A stretch of DNA of 64,000 nt, taken from contig NZ_FORG01000015.1 in the NCBI RefSeq assembly GCF_900113945.1, positions 52,207 through 116,206 of the forward strand, given 5' to 3'. Made by a program: the position numbers and the translations under genes. How positions within the stretch are numbered: position 1 is the stretch's first letter; every line of letters starts with the position of its first letter. This document shows, piece by piece, positions 1-9,537 of this stretch. The DNA is from Xenorhabdus mauleonii (GTDB lineage Bacteria; Pseudomonadota; Gammaproteobacteria; Enterobacterales; Enterobacteriaceae). The notes under the pieces were generated by a model. The model had not been told where the DNA came from. It ran no database searches and worked only from the letters and a program-made list of their open reading frames with translations.

Positions 1-255
1 TAAATTTGACGTTAATTTGGAGTGGCTATTAAGCATGATTTAGTTTGATTTTTTATATTACTTGCATTCACATAATGGCGGGATTGCTGGGCAGCATATC
101 CCACTGACAGTTGATCTTTAGAAGATATGATAATGCACAAAATCCTCATAAAAATCGATTTTTCTGGGGCGTTGCGCTCCCTGATGCTGAGCATCAGGGG
201 CTCATTCTCGACTAATGTCACTGGCATAAATTTTCTCATCCCAGTAGTTTATATG
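1..255. other. AT-rich stretch with no supported gene
   Basis: No convincing coding region is seen in the first 255 bases. A 75-codon open frame on the minus strand (12-239) has no recognisable domain, ribosome binding site or family resemblance. The one clear structure is a perfect palindrome at 179-199, with 10-bp arms around a single central base. It could be a transposon scar or a transcript-stabilising hairpin. The stretch lies downstream of the last polysaccharide gene, which is transcribed leftward. Confidence 0.4.
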
Positions 256-292
256 AAAAACTATTCAGGTTTAAAAAGACTCTGAATAGTTT
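256..292 (-). terminator. Probable terminator of the O-antigen transcript
   Basis: Arms at 258-267 and 283-292 form a 10-bp perfect stem. Read on the minus strand it ends in a run of five T. It lies just past the stop codon of the phosphoethanolamine-transferase-like gene, so it may end the leftward polysaccharide operon. Confidence 0.55.
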
Positions 293-319
293 CTAAAACG
301 TCAACACAGCCCCGAGGTA

Positions 320-1861
320 TTATTCTGTAATATCCATATCATAGTCATGTATCCCACCATTAAGAACAAATCTTTTTGTTTCAATTAGATTAGGATCAAC
401 TAGACTACATCCTTTTCTTATTTTTGTTTGTATTAACGATAAATCCAAACTAGTATCAACAAAACATTCTGTTGTTATTTTTTTATTTTTATTACTTGCT
501 AAATTACCAATCATTTGTGGATATCTTGAGTAATACTCATTATTAAACCAATAAAATTGCCCTATATTGAAATTACCTTTAGTGTTTCCACCATAAAGTG
601 ATTTTCCATCATCATAAATGGCTGTGCCATGATCGGAAACAAAAGATAAGTATACTAGGCCATCCTCGTTCTTAAGTACATTGATAAAATCACTTACGTT
701 TTTATCAACTGAGTATAAAATTGAGTTGGCATAGCTGTTCTCCAATTTTTCTTTATCTTTTATTGTAGGATTTGAGTATGTTTCTTTAGTAAATGATGGC
801 TTAAAAATAGAATATTCATCAGGGTAGCGGGTGTGATATAAATAATGGCTACCAACAGTCTTATATACAATTAATTTTTTATTGCTTTTTTCTTTTAAAA
901 TTTCTTTTAACGTACTGGTGTTTACATTTGACCGAATATAATGATTTGCTTCATTTGCAATCAGGTTTATTTCATTGTCACCTATATGACTTCTTGATAA
1001 ATAAGAAACATACCATGTTTCAAAACCAGCCTCTTTATATGCACTTATAAGGGATTTTTCTGGGTATAAACCTGAATCACCCACTGTTTTTCTGGTTAAA
1101 ATCATCGGTGTTGATATTAATGTATACGCGCCTTGTGATATTGAATTATTGAAAGATATAATTTTTTCTTTGTCTAAGTTAGGAGTGGTATTTTTATGAT
1201 ATCCATTGAAGTGAAGATAGTCACCTCGATGTGTCTCACCTAAAAATATGATGACTGTTTGTTTGTTATTGATGGTTGTTTTAGCATCCCAATAGAATGA
1301 TTTTTTTTTGGATATAATCTCAGCATTGAATTTTGTTTTGTCAAAATTTTTTATCACTTTATTAACTGCAATATTTATTGGGCTGGAAATAAAAAACATT
1401 GTCAATAATAAGGCCGGAGTTACAGTTATAAATAATGGAAGATCATATTTTTGTTTTTTTCCTGGCATAAATATGAATATTGAATTTATTATTATGATAA
1501 TAACACATAGAATTTCCTCTTTAGAAAAAAACAGGTTGCTATATATTTCATCGGGGTTTGTGTCAATTATTATATTTATTATTTCATTTGGTATCTCGTG
1601 AAAATAAAATGAACTCATCCTAAATGTCATGAATTCAACAAATAAGAATGCCAATAAAATAGAACTAATTAGTAATGCGGTTATTTTTTTGGTCTTAGAG
1701 AAAAAGCCATACAGTAAAACAAGAATTAAAAACAATTCTTGTAGGTAAAAATATAGTTTATCCTCAAATATCTTTGGTGAAAAAATGGAAAAATAGATCA
1801 GGTTAGTTACTGAAATAATTATGTATGTGAGCTTGTATTTATCTAAGGTTCTGTTTTTCAT
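320..1861 (-). CDS. Phosphoethanolamine transferase-like membrane protein (sulfatase fold)
   Basis: The 513-residue protein has about five hydrophobic N-terminal segments (residues 12-160) and then a periplasmic domain resembling the EptA/OpgE/Cpt alkaline-phosphatase-fold family. Family landmarks are visible: G-E-T at 208-210 for metal binding, a Thr at 247 in the position of the phospho-threonine nucleophile, G-S-H at 337-339 followed by a RYP element, and S-D-H-G at 409-412. Members move phosphoethanolamine from phosphatidylethanolamine to lipid A, core or other glycans. Its place at the distal end of an O-antigen cluster suggests it decorates the polysaccharide or core, which is inference. 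An ISAs1 element separates it from the rest of the cluster. Base composition is strongly AT-rich, like its neighbours. Confidence 0.8.
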   Translation of the reverse strand: MKNRTLDKYKLTYIIISVTNLIYFSIFSPKIFEDKLYFYLQELFLILVLLYGFFSKTKKITALLISSILLAFLFVEFMTFRMSSFYFHEIPNEIINIIIDTNPDEIYSNLFFSKEEILCVIIIIINSIFIFMPGKKQKYDLPLFITVTPALLLTMFFISSPINIAVNKVIKNFDKTKFNAEIISKKKSFYWDAKTTINNKQTVIIFLGETHRGDYLHFNGYHKNTTPNLDKEKIISFNNSISQGAYTLISTPMILTRKTVGDSGLYPEKSLISAYKEAGFETWYVSYLSRSHIGDNEINLIANEANHYIRSNVNTSTLKEILKEKSNKKLIVYKTVGSHYLYHTRYPDEYSIFKPSFTKETYSNPTIKDKEKLENSYANSILYSVDKNVSDFINVLKNEDGLVYLSFVSDHGTAIYDDGKSLYGGNTKGNFNIGQFYWFNNEYYSRYPQMIGNLASNKNKKITTECFVDTSLDLSLIQTKIRKGCSLVDPNLIETKRFVLNGGIHDYDMDITE

Positions 1862-1989
1862 GTCGTTTGGTTTTATTAAAAGGTATAGTGTGGAATAAAA
1901 TTAATCGTAGTTTACTATACTAATGGTACTTTAAGTTGCATTTATGCTGGGTTAACATAATAAATGCAATGTGCGCCCCGTATAGGCAT

Positions 1990-3227
1990 CAGGGCAACCG
2001 CATGAGTGTTTAGTTTTTCATCACTGGACTAAAGCCAGCACTTAGTACTGTCTCTAGCATCGATGTATTCATCATGCATCGCTTTTGTTTTCCGATGATG
2101 CTCAACTTAGTGCACTCTGCTCGAAGCATATTCAAGCTCATATGGCGTAAGCAAGACAGGTTCTCTGCACCATGTGCTTTGTATATCTGGCAGGCATCTT
2201 CGTTCATGCTCACATCCAGTACCCAATGCATTGATTCTATACCCCAGTACTCTCTCACGGCCTGCGCCGCTTGCTCTGCGCTCAGCTCTTTGGAATTGAT
2301 ATAATATCGATATTCTAAGTTGACCGATTTTCCTTTTTCAAGGCGGTAGTTTTCAACCATCACCATTCGCTTCAAGCCTTTCCAACGAGAGAAGTCACCT
2401 TCCAGCTTTGTACTATCAAAAACATAGCATTGGCGAGACTCTATTCGTCCATGTCCCTCTTCAATCGAGAGGCCATCTGCCACCTTGGCTCGACAAGATG
2501 AGAAAGCTTTTTCTATCGCTTGACGGAGTTTGCCTTGGTTACTTTTAACCACAAGCAGGTAATCGCCACCCTGGTCAATAATCGCTTTGGCTATCTTGGC
2601 TTGGCAGGCCATCGCGTCAATGGTCACCAAGGCTCCCTTGATATCGAGCACCTTTATCAATTCAGGGATCGCTGTTATTTCATTGCTTTTTTGCGCGGTT
2701 TTAAGTTGTCCCAACACGAGTCTGTTTGATGAGGCATAAGCACTGATCATATGAATGGTGCTCGTTCTATCCTCTCGGTTGTATGAGCCTCGAAGCGTTT
2801 TACCATCTATCGCAATCACTTGACCTTCGGTAAGCGTATGTACCGATGACATCCAATTGACGAAATATTCATGAAATTGTTCAGGGTCAATCGCCGATAT
2901 GATGCGAGCAATGTTGTCGTCAACGGGAATTCCGTTCAAAAACAGGTCATTGCGCTTAAACCAGTCATGGTGCCCGAGGATATATTCGCGAATATCAAAC
3001 CACCCCTTTGCGCCCGAGATAACGGCACACAGTGAGCCAAACAAGACTTCAAAGAGGCAATACGTAACCTTAGCCCCTTGGCGTTGGTCACTAATGGTTT
3101 GAAAATGCTCTTTGAAGTGGTCAATGTGCATGGTGCTCTCCCGAAAAAGGGAGTATATGATCACAGCTAAATGTGATCGTCAAATCGATCGTTATTTTTG
3201 CTAAAAAATGTTCGCGATCTTACCCTG
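1990..3227 (-). mobile_element. ISAs1-family insertion sequence, apparently complete
   Basis: A 1238-bp element bounded by inverted ends that start CAGGG: rightward from 1990, and as its complement ending at 3227. Beyond the first bases the ends match only imperfectly. It carries one full-length transposase. The flanks show no matching direct repeat, unlike the second ISAs1 element at 10973-12222, so one side may have been rearranged after insertion. It lies between the epimerase and the phosphoethanolamine-transferase genes. Confidence 0.75.
2010..3131 (-). CDS. ISAs1-family transposase
   Basis: DDE transposase of the ISAs1 / H-repeat-associated family, 373 residues from the ATG at 3131, which has a GGGAG ribosome binding site. 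A longer in-frame start at 3164 lacks that support. Family landmarks include the A-I-D-G-K-T-L-R-G block with the first catalytic Asp, the T-I-D-A-M-A-C-Q block with the second, and the Y-W-G-I-E block near the C-terminus with the catalytic Glu, followed by the V-L-D-V-S-M motif. No frameshift or internal stop is seen, so it may be active. It resembles the decayed transposase at 10993-12129 but is clearly diverged from it. Confidence 0.9.
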   Translation of the reverse strand: MHIDHFKEHFQTISDQRQGAKVTYCLFEVLFGSLCAVISGAKGWFDIREYILGHHDWFKRNDLFLNGIPVDDNIARIISAIDPEQFHEYFVNWMSSVHTLTEGQVIAIDGKTLRGSYNREDRTSTIHMISAYASSNRLVLGQLKTAQKSNEITAIPELIKVLDIKGALVTIDAMACQAKIAKAIIDQGGDYLLVVKSNQGKLRQAIEKAFSSCRAKVADGLSIEEGHGRIESRQCYVFDSTKLEGDFSRWKGLKRMVMVENYRLEKGKSVNLEYRYYINSKELSAEQAAQAVREYWGIESMHWVLDVSMNEDACQIYKAHGAENLSCLRHMSLNMLRAECTKLSIIGKQKRCMMNTSMLETVLSAGFSPVMKN

Positions 3228-3317
3228 CGTCCTAGGGTACTGTGAGAGATATAATTCATTCATGTTTTTTATTTTTAAATCAATAGAGCGATCAAAGTCT
3301 TTGAAAGTGAACTGTAT

Positions 3318-4271
3318 TTATAAATTTTTAAATTCCTTTTTTACTGTATTTGATATACCTTGCTCAAGTGTTACCGGGGGAATAAATCCTATTTTATCTA
3401 TATTATCAGATCTAAATTGAGTGCGAGCACAGAATTTTTTTATGCGAATACAGCTAATTGGGAATTCTTTTCTAGTGATCTTGGATAAGATATCGAAAAA
3501 ATATCCACATAAAGCTCCAATAGAATATGGTATATGAATATTAGATTTATTTTTACCTAGAGTCTGACAAATAACATCTGTTAATTCATTCATGGTGAAA
3601 TCAGGTTTGTCAATATAATTGAAAATATAGCGTCCTGATTTGAAATTGGTTGCAAATTTTAAGAATGCAGCCACATTTTCAACATATGCCATGGATTTTT
3701 TATTATTACCTGAACCTATCATTACAAAACGCCCTGAGGCTATTTGTTTGAATAGATTGTAAACGTTACCTCTATTGTTCTCACCAAAGACAACAGTTGG
3801 GCGAATTGTTACTAATGTCCTATCAATATTTTCTGATTGCCAAGTATCATATACAATTTCAGCTTCTAATTTAGATTTTCCATAATCATTAAAAGCATGT
3901 AAATTGCCATTTTCACTAGTTTCTTGCTCAACAAAGCCATAAACTGCAACAGATGAAGTAAAAATAATATGTTTTATATTTAACTTTTTTGCTGCTTCAC
4001 ATAAATTTTTCGCCCCATCAACATTTACTTTATAATATAAACTTATAGGTCGTACATTATCTTTATGTTCAGCCGCCAAGTTAATAATAATTGAAGCTCC
4101 TGCTAGAGGTATCAATAAAGTATTTAGTTTTGTAATATCACCATATTCCCAATACTCAGAAAATATTTCACTTTTTTTTATATCAACAATCTTAAAAGGA
4201 ATGTTTTCTTTTTTTAACTGAGAAGATAGGCGAGTTCCTATGAATCCAGAACCACCGATGATTACTATCAT
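3318..4271 (-). CDS. NAD-dependent epimerase/dehydratase (nucleotide-sugar modifying)
   Basis: Extended short-chain dehydrogenase of 317 residues. The N-terminal Rossmann motif is G-G-S-G-F-I-G at 6-12. The active site shows S-S at 106-107 and a Y-x3-K pair at Y130 and K134. Members of this branch act as 4-epimerases, 4-reductases or dehydratases on UDP- or dTDP-sugars, and the substrate cannot be read from the sequence. An AAGGAG ribosome binding site sits five bases before the ATG. It follows the glycosyltransferase gene by 12 bases, which supports one operon. The likely role is supply of an activated sugar for the O-unit. Confidence 0.82.
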   Translation of the reverse strand: MIVIIGGSGFIGTRLSSQLKKENIPFKIVDIKKSEIFSEYWEYGDITKLNTLLIPLAGASIIINLAAEHKDNVRPISLYYKVNVDGAKNLCEAAKKLNIKHIIFTSSVAVYGFVEQETSENGNLHAFNDYGKSKLEAEIVYDTWQSENIDRTLVTIRPTVVFGENNRGNVYNLFKQIASGRFVMIGSGNNKKSMAYVENVAAFLKFATNFKSGRYIFNYIDKPDFTMNELTDVICQTLGKNKSNIHIPYSIGALCGYFFDILSKITRKEFPISCIRIKKFCARTQFRSDNIDKIGFIPPVTLEQGISNTVKKEFKNL

Positions 4272-4283
4272 ACTGACTCCTTA

Positions 4284-5099
4284 TTATTTTCTTATCAATC
4301 TATAAACTTTAGACAATAGTGAAGTTGGAAGTATCCTGATAATACTTCTTAAAATAAAAGTAAGTAACGCTGGGAAAAAGCTATCTATATTTTTTTCTAC
4401 TTTTAGTTTTGCTAATTTTAGTTCGCTTTTAATATATGATATACCTCTCCTTTTTTTTATCATTGCATTTCCAGTTCTAACTTTTAACAATCTATCAGAC
4501 AAGTTTTCAACCTTGTAGCCTAGAGATATTACGCGTATCCATAAGTTGTAGTCTTCCATAAAAATATGATGTTGGTAATTACCTGATTTCATTATTATAT
4601 CTTTCCGTAAAATAACGCTCATATGATTAAATGGGTTTCTTTTTTTTATAAATTTAATAATATCATTATGTGATAAAGCCAAAGTCTTTTTAGTTATGAT
4701 ATTTGACATCGTTTCATCATATTCAATGACATTTGAACCAAGGATAGATATTTCTGGCATTTTGCACATATATGCTATTTGTTTTTCAAATCTATCGGGA
4801 AAACAAATGTCATCTGTATCCATTCTGGCAATAAGGTTGTGTTTACATTGCAATAGGCCAAAGTTTAAAGAGTAACCCAATCCCATATTTTTTTCTGTTT
4901 TGAAAATTTTTAAAGGGAGTATAGACTTCCATTTTGATATTACTGCTTCAAGTTCTACGTTTATTGAACCATCAAAAATGATTACAATTTCATCAGGTTG
5001 AAGGGTTTGTTGATACAAACTTTCCAAGCATTGATGTAAATAAATAGGTTTTTCTTTGTCATACAAAGACATCAAAACAGAAAAATTATTATGCAACAT
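4284..5099 (-). CDS. Glycosyltransferase family 2
   Basis: The 271-residue protein has a GT-A fold typical of family 2 and resembles AmsE-type amylovoran and O-antigen transferases. The N-terminal strand with S-V-L-M-S-L-Y, the D-G nucleotide-binding element near residue 43, and the metal-binding D-T-D-D at 94-97 are visible. It should transfer one sugar from a nucleotide donor to the lipid-linked O-unit on the cytoplasmic face of the inner membrane. Donor and acceptor are not predictable. It is the only classical glycosyltransferase in the visible cluster, so others may lie outside the window, or the Stealth protein may supply a second linkage. Confidence 0.85.
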   Translation of the reverse strand: MLHNNFSVLMSLYDKEKPIYLHQCLESLYQQTLQPDEIVIIFDGSINVELEAVISKWKSILPLKIFKTEKNMGLGYSLNFGLLQCKHNLIARMDTDDICFPDRFEKQIAYMCKMPEISILGSNVIEYDETMSNIITKKTLALSHNDIIKFIKKRNPFNHMSVILRKDIIMKSGNYQHHIFMEDYNLWIRVISLGYKVENLSDRLLKVRTGNAMIKKRRGISYIKSELKLAKLKVEKNIDSFFPALLTFILRSIIRILPTSLLSKVYRLIRK

Positions 5100-5150
5100 T
5101 TTAATTTTTTCTTAGTTAATAATATATGGAAATAAATTCATTTTTTAAGC

Positions 5151-6197
5151 TTAATATTGATCTCTGCTTTTTTCAAATGATGCCGGAACTGGAAAGTTTT
5201 CATCTAAAAATAAAATCAATTTATTTTTTACAGAAAAAAACTCTTTATCTGATAGAGCGGTTGAATCATTAAAGCAAATAAAGTTAAAGTTTTTCAGTTT
5301 AATTTCTTTAATCATTCGTTCTAATGAAAATGTGGATTCAATATTTTTAACTAAACCATCGTTATATTTTTGAGGATAAAATTGGCCTGCTGTTAAATTC
5401 CAATATCTATAAAGATATTGAGTAAGGTCATTATTAGAGCGGAATTTATTTTTTGAACAAATTGACATTTCTTTTTCATATTGAGCATGAACTTTAAGAA
5501 TTTCTTCTTTTATATAAGGTTGTGGATGATGCCAATGTTCGAACCAAAAGTATTTTTTTATAAAATACTTTAATAAAAAATTTAATATGTTTCCAGTTAA
5601 TCCATAGCTTTTATTAAAAAGATAGTGATTATTTAGCTGATTGGGTGATCTGATTTTATTTATTAATGATATATTATTGTTGATAGAATTAATCCAAGTA
5701 TCGATTTCTTTTAATAATGAAAATAATCTTCCTCTAGGAAGGAATCCATGACATAAAAAATCAACTGGAAGATTTTTAATAAAAAACCTTTCTATTGGTA
5801 GTTGTTTGAATATTATCATGTCATCATTTAAGTATATAAATTTATTTGACAAATCAGGTAGGTTTGCTAAGTTCATTTCAATTGATGATGAACTAAATGT
5901 TGGTAAATCCTCCTTATTAAAATAAAGTTCCTCATGTGTTACCAGCCTTATTTTCGGATTCGTCAAATTTAACCAATTTGGATAGTGCCCTTCAGTGATT
6001 AAAAATATCTTATTGTACCATGGGCAATTTTTTTCTATTGAGCGGAGAACATATTTTAATGTATCAAAATCTCTAAATCTAGCATTAGAATTTTCATCTA
6101 TAGACGCTTTATTTGTGGAGTAGAGTCTTCGTCTCTTTTGCCAAAGAATATCATTGCCATCCACCCAAGGAAGTACAAAATCTATTTTAGTATTCAT
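5151..6197 (-). CDS. Stealth-family sugar-phosphate transferase
   Basis: The 348-residue protein has Stealth conserved region 1 at the N-terminus (D-F-V-L-P-W-V-D-G around residues 6-14) and region 2 around 38-130. Region 2 holds R-x-R-D-F-D, the L-P-T-F-S-S block at 98-103 and N-D-D at 124-126. Stealth proteins, related to eukaryotic GlcNAc-1-phosphotransferase and bacterial capsule synthases, transfer a hexose-1-phosphate and leave a phosphodiester bridge. This one should add a sugar-1-phosphate to the O-unit or a side branch. The gene sits between wzy and the GT2 gene, with short gaps on both sides. Confidence 0.85.
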   Translation of the reverse strand: MNTKIDFVLPWVDGNDILWQKRRRLYSTNKASIDENSNARFRDFDTLKYVLRSIEKNCPWYNKIFLITEGHYPNWLNLTNPKIRLVTHEELYFNKEDLPTFSSSSIEMNLANLPDLSNKFIYLNDDMIIFKQLPIERFFIKNLPVDFLCHGFLPRGRLFSLLKEIDTWINSINNNISLINKIRSPNQLNNHYLFNKSYGLTGNILNFLLKYFIKKYFWFEHWHHPQPYIKEEILKVHAQYEKEMSICSKNKFRSNNDLTQYLYRYWNLTAGQFYPQKYNDGLVKNIESTFSLERMIKEIKLKNFNFICFNDSTALSDKEFFSVKNKLILFLDENFPVPASFEKSRDQY

Positions 6198-6216
6198 TAT
6201 CGCCTTGTTAAAAAAA

Positions 6217-7434
6217 TCAATTATTTTTTGCTACTGGATCTTTAATCCAAAATCCATCTTTATCGACCTGAGATAGTAATGTTCGATAGTGTTTATCACT
6301 GTAGTCAATAGTCATAATTGGAGATAAATATAATGGCCGCCACATTTCACCAAGTAATACCTGTCTTCTGTAACCGTACAAAGAATCCACCATAAAATTA
6401 ATACTAAATATGACTATCAGGCCATAGATGTAACTTATTTTAAAACTATTTAATTTTAATAAATAAAAAATAATAAGAAATGTAGGTAAGATAGAAAAAC
6501 GAGTAAATATTGTAAATGAAAAGTGAGTTAATAATAAAAATATAGATAACCAGAAAATAATATTTCTTTCCATATTGAGGGAGGGTGTAAGTTTTCTTTT
6601 TGAAAAAAAGGAGAAAAAAAACAGCATTAAAAAAAATGGGACTTGATTAATTATAATCCTTATTTTTCCATATATATTTTTGTCTTCACCTGAAGACCAC
6701 TTCCCATTTATATAAGAATGCCCATATTGGATATGGTTGGAAATTATTTCAAATATAATATAACTATATGAAGATAAAATAAAACTTATTATGCATATAA
6801 AAAAAAATGAAATCCGCTTTATTTTTATTATTCTAGATGAAAAAAATGGAAGTATAAAAAACAACATGCTAAAATGCAATAAGATACTAATTAAAAAGAG
6901 TATTATAAACGTTGTTTTTTTCTTATTTGTTATATAGTGGCTAAATGCATAAATTACTATAGATATGGCTAGCCCATACCTGAGTCCTGAAGCGATAGTA
7001 AAATAATTTATATTAAGTAAAATTATTACATGGGAAAGAATATATTTTTCATATGATATACTTATACGTTGGTTTTTAATCAATAAAGAAAAAGATAACA
7101 AAATCAATAAGGTTGAGAGAAATACAACACTTCCGGGTATAAAATAAAACGGTAAATTCAACGCATGAAAAAGGGCAAAATAAACATGCAATAGGAAGTC
7201 TTTTTCAGTAAATGATAAGTGAGAAATGTTAAGAAATGAATTATAGTGCCTATATAGATCTCCTAATGGTGGTATATATATAAATATATACGCAAAAAAA
7301 AAGGATATTATTATATAGGATAATAAGTTATTTTTTTTTGAATTTAAAGAAATGATTGATAAGACAAATCCTATAATTGGGATAAGAAAAAAACACAATA
7401 AAGAAACAATGGATTTTTTGCTTATTGAAAACAT
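6217..7434 (-). CDS. O-antigen polymerase (Wzy, EpsG-like)
   Basis: A very hydrophobic protein of about 405 residues with ten or more membrane segments. It resembles the EpsG group of polysaccharide polymerases: a D-L-Y-R-H-Y motif after the first helices and a G-L-R-Y-G-L-A segment mid-protein. Wzy proteins join O-units in the periplasm. The GTG at 7443 overlaps the stop codon of the upstream LicD gene, but the ATG at 7434 has better spacing from an AGG element and is chosen. It is the only polymerase-like protein in the cluster and is paired with a flippase, as expected for a Wzx/Wzy-dependent pathway. Confidence 0.82.
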   Translation of the reverse strand: MFSISKKSIVSLLCFFLIPIIGFVLSIISLNSKKNNLLSYIIISFFFAYIFIYIPPLGDLYRHYNSFLNISHLSFTEKDFLLHVYFALFHALNLPFYFIPGSVVFLSTLLILLSFSLLIKNQRISISYEKYILSHVIILLNINYFTIASGLRYGLAISIVIYAFSHYITNKKKTTFIILFLISILLHFSMLFFILPFFSSRIIKIKRISFFFICIISFILSSYSYIIFEIISNHIQYGHSYINGKWSSGEDKNIYGKIRIIINQVPFFLMLFFFSFFSKRKLTPSLNMERNIIFWLSIFLLLTHFSFTIFTRFSILPTFLIIFYLLKLNSFKISYIYGLIVIFSINFMVDSLYGYRRQVLLGEMWRPLYLSPIMTIDYSDKHYRTLLSQVDKDGFWIKDPVAKNN

Positions 7435-7439
7435 ATTTA

Positions 7440-8168
7440 TCACCTAATATTTTTATATATTTTCTTTTTTGCAACCATTTCTTCTTGAGGGAATACATAA
7501 TAATTATTAGCTTCAAGTAGGTAATCAAAAGAAGGGTTAGGTTTCATAAATGAATCCCCATAATTGTTTTTAAGATACTCTTCTGTATTATAAGGAATAA
7601 TTAATTCGCTATTTGAAAAATTAATTTTCTTAAATTTAGATATAGGATTAGTAACTTTTATGATAGAATAATTGCCTTTATACAGCCCATTATCTATATA
7701 TGGGAAATAATAACACGATGCTATTAATTGTTGATTGGAGTTATTATTGTCAATTGTATAATAGAATATATCAATCGTTACTCCATTAAATATATATGTA
7801 TGTTGAATTATTTCATTATCATCTGAATGCGTTAGAGGAGTATATTCATAAAGTAATCTGAAATTGTTTTTTTCTAGTGCTTTTTTTACTTTATCTTTAT
7901 CTTTAAGATAACACCCAAAGTCCAAATCTAAATCATATTCTATAATTTTATTTTCCCTATATGCACCAAGTAGTGTACCAAAATCTAACCAAATAACTAT
8001 ATTATTATTTTTTATAATATTACTTATTTTTTGTAAAATAATATCAGAGTTTTCTTTTAGTGCTTGATTTCTTTTTTTATTTTTATGATTTGAATATAAT
8101 TTATATAATGGTTTTAAAAGGAATTTGTTTTTCAGGTTTTTACCTATTGTCACGATTAATTCAGGCAT
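7440..8168 (-). CDS. LicD-family phosphotransferase (phosphocholine/nucleotidyltransferase fold)
   Basis: The 242-residue protein belongs to the LicD / fukutin-related group. It shows W-L-D-F-G-T-L-L-G (60-68) followed by an acidic D-L-D-L-D block at 79-83, the metal and nucleotide site. A late Y-G-D-S-F-M-K-P element matches the usual LicD C-terminus. LicD enzymes transfer phosphocholine from CDP-choline to a sugar of LOS, LPS or teichoic acid. Other members transfer ribitol or glycerol phosphates. A LicA-like choline kinase in the same cluster makes phosphocholine the favoured substrate, by inference. The stop codon lies next to or within the start of wzy, so the two are translationally close. 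Confidence 0.8.
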   Translation of the reverse strand: MPELIVTIGKNLKNKFLLKPLYKLYSNHKNKKRNQALKENSDIILQKISNIIKNNNIVIWLDFGTLLGAYRENKIIEYDLDLDFGCYLKDKDKVKKALEKNNFRLLYEYTPLTHSDDNEIIQHTYIFNGVTIDIFYYTIDNNNSNQQLIASCYYFPYIDNGLYKGNYSIIKVTNPISKFKKINFSNSELIIPYNTEEYLKNNYGDSFMKPNPSFDYLLEANNYYVFPQEEMVAKKKIYKNIR

Positions 8169-8181
8169 TATATTCTCTAAC

Positions 8182-9423
8182 CTACTTTAGTTTATGGTGT
8201 TTTTTACAAAAAAGGAATAATCTAAGAAATAAAGTTATAACATCAGTTATTATTACGCTGTAAATTATGTTCTGTATGCTAATTTTATCCATAATATAAA
8301 AAACACATATCAATATAAAATATATTATTGAACCAATTATAACAGTAAAATTAGCCAGTTGTGGAGAACCAATGGTTGCGAAAGCTGGATATCCCCAAAG
8401 TATAGAAACAACATTAATTGGAATAAGAAATAAAAATAGGTCAAAATAATCCGAAGCTAATAGATAGTTTTTACCAAAAATTATAACTATGATTTGTTGA
8501 GAATAGAATGAGACGGTATAACAACATAGAATGGATATTGTAAGCAGTGCTAATGTGATATTAATTAATGTTTTTATGTTTTTTGTTCTAGCTAAATATG
8601 GATATAATGAGTTTGTAATCGGTGACATGCTGCTTATTGCTGCGTTATATAGTTTTTCAGCAGAGCCATATAATGCTGCATACTTTAATCCGATAAATGT
8701 ACCTATTATTATAGAATTTAATGATGTAGATAAGGTCACTGATATTCTTGAAATAAAAAAACCAAAACTATTCTTTAGTTCTGACTTTAGAAGTTTTCTA
8801 TTTGGATAGGAAATGTGGTAACCTTCTTTTTTATATAAGAACAAATAAATAACAGAACACATGAAGTTGCTTATCATGAATGATAATAAATAAATGTTAA
8901 TGCTTTGTTTTATTTCAAATAAAATAAAAATGAATATAACATTCATTGATTTTGCAACGATAACTGCAATCGTTATATTTCTCATTTTTTCTATGCCTTG
9001 AAAAAACCAAGGAATTTGAAAGGATTGAAAAAAAATTATTAATGAGATTAAAGTGTATGAAATTTTGTTTAATAATGGATTCTTTTGAACATATTCAAAA
9101 AAAAGGATGATACCTATGATTGATATCAATGATAGAAAAATTTTAATTATAAAAATTGCGCCTACATATTGGCTAATTCTTTCTTTTTCATCTCTTAAGT
9201 TTACTATATTATACGGGGCAGATAAACCGAACCCAAAATCTGTTATCATAAATGAGATAGAGAAGGCTGATATTAATATTATATATAGGCCAAACTCTTC
9301 GATAGAAAGATTTCTAGAAAGAAAAGGTAATAAAATTAATGGCAACCCTAATTCTAGCAATTTAATTAAGAACAAAAAAATACTATTTTTGAAGACTGGG
9401 TGTTCTAACATGTATTTTAGCAT
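8182..9423 (-). CDS. O-antigen flippase Wzx (polysaccharide transport family)
   Basis: The 413-residue integral membrane protein has about 12 hydrophobic segments spread evenly along its length and the typical N-terminal P-F-L-S-R-N-L-S-x-E-E-F-G-L element of the MOP/PST exporter superfamily. It should flip undecaprenyl-diphosphate-linked O-units across the inner membrane. It lies 13 bases upstream of the LicD gene in the same direction. The 445-bp space upstream carries two short tandem repeats, one of them seven-base units, which may influence its expression. Wzx proteins diverge strongly, so the assignment rests on topology and context. Confidence 0.85.
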   Translation of the reverse strand: MLKYMLEHPVFKNSIFLFLIKLLELGLPLILLPFLSRNLSIEEFGLYIILISAFSISFMITDFGFGLSAPYNIVNLRDEKERISQYVGAIFIIKIFLSLISIIGIILFFEYVQKNPLLNKISYTLISLIIFFQSFQIPWFFQGIEKMRNITIAVIVAKSMNVIFIFILFEIKQSINIYLLSFMISNFMCSVIYLFLYKKEGYHISYPNRKLLKSELKNSFGFFISRISVTLSTSLNSIIIGTFIGLKYAALYGSAEKLYNAAISSMSPITNSLYPYLARTKNIKTLINITLALLTISILCCYTVSFYSQQIIVIIFGKNYLLASDYFDLFLFLIPINVVSILWGYPAFATIGSPQLANFTVIIGSIIYFILICVFYIMDKISIQNIIYSVIITDVITLFLRLFLFCKKHHKLK

Positions 9424-9537
9424 ATTTTCTTAAAAAATGGTTTTTTGTGTTTATATTTCATATGGAAATAGCATTAGATATTTTGTTGAATTGTACTTGT
9501 TTTTCACAGCCAATATAAAAATATATGGGAGTTAATT

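Noticed and set aside
12..239. 75-codon open frame on the minus strand at the left edge
   Set aside because: No ribosome binding site, no domain and no family resemblance; it overlaps a palindrome and looks like chance.
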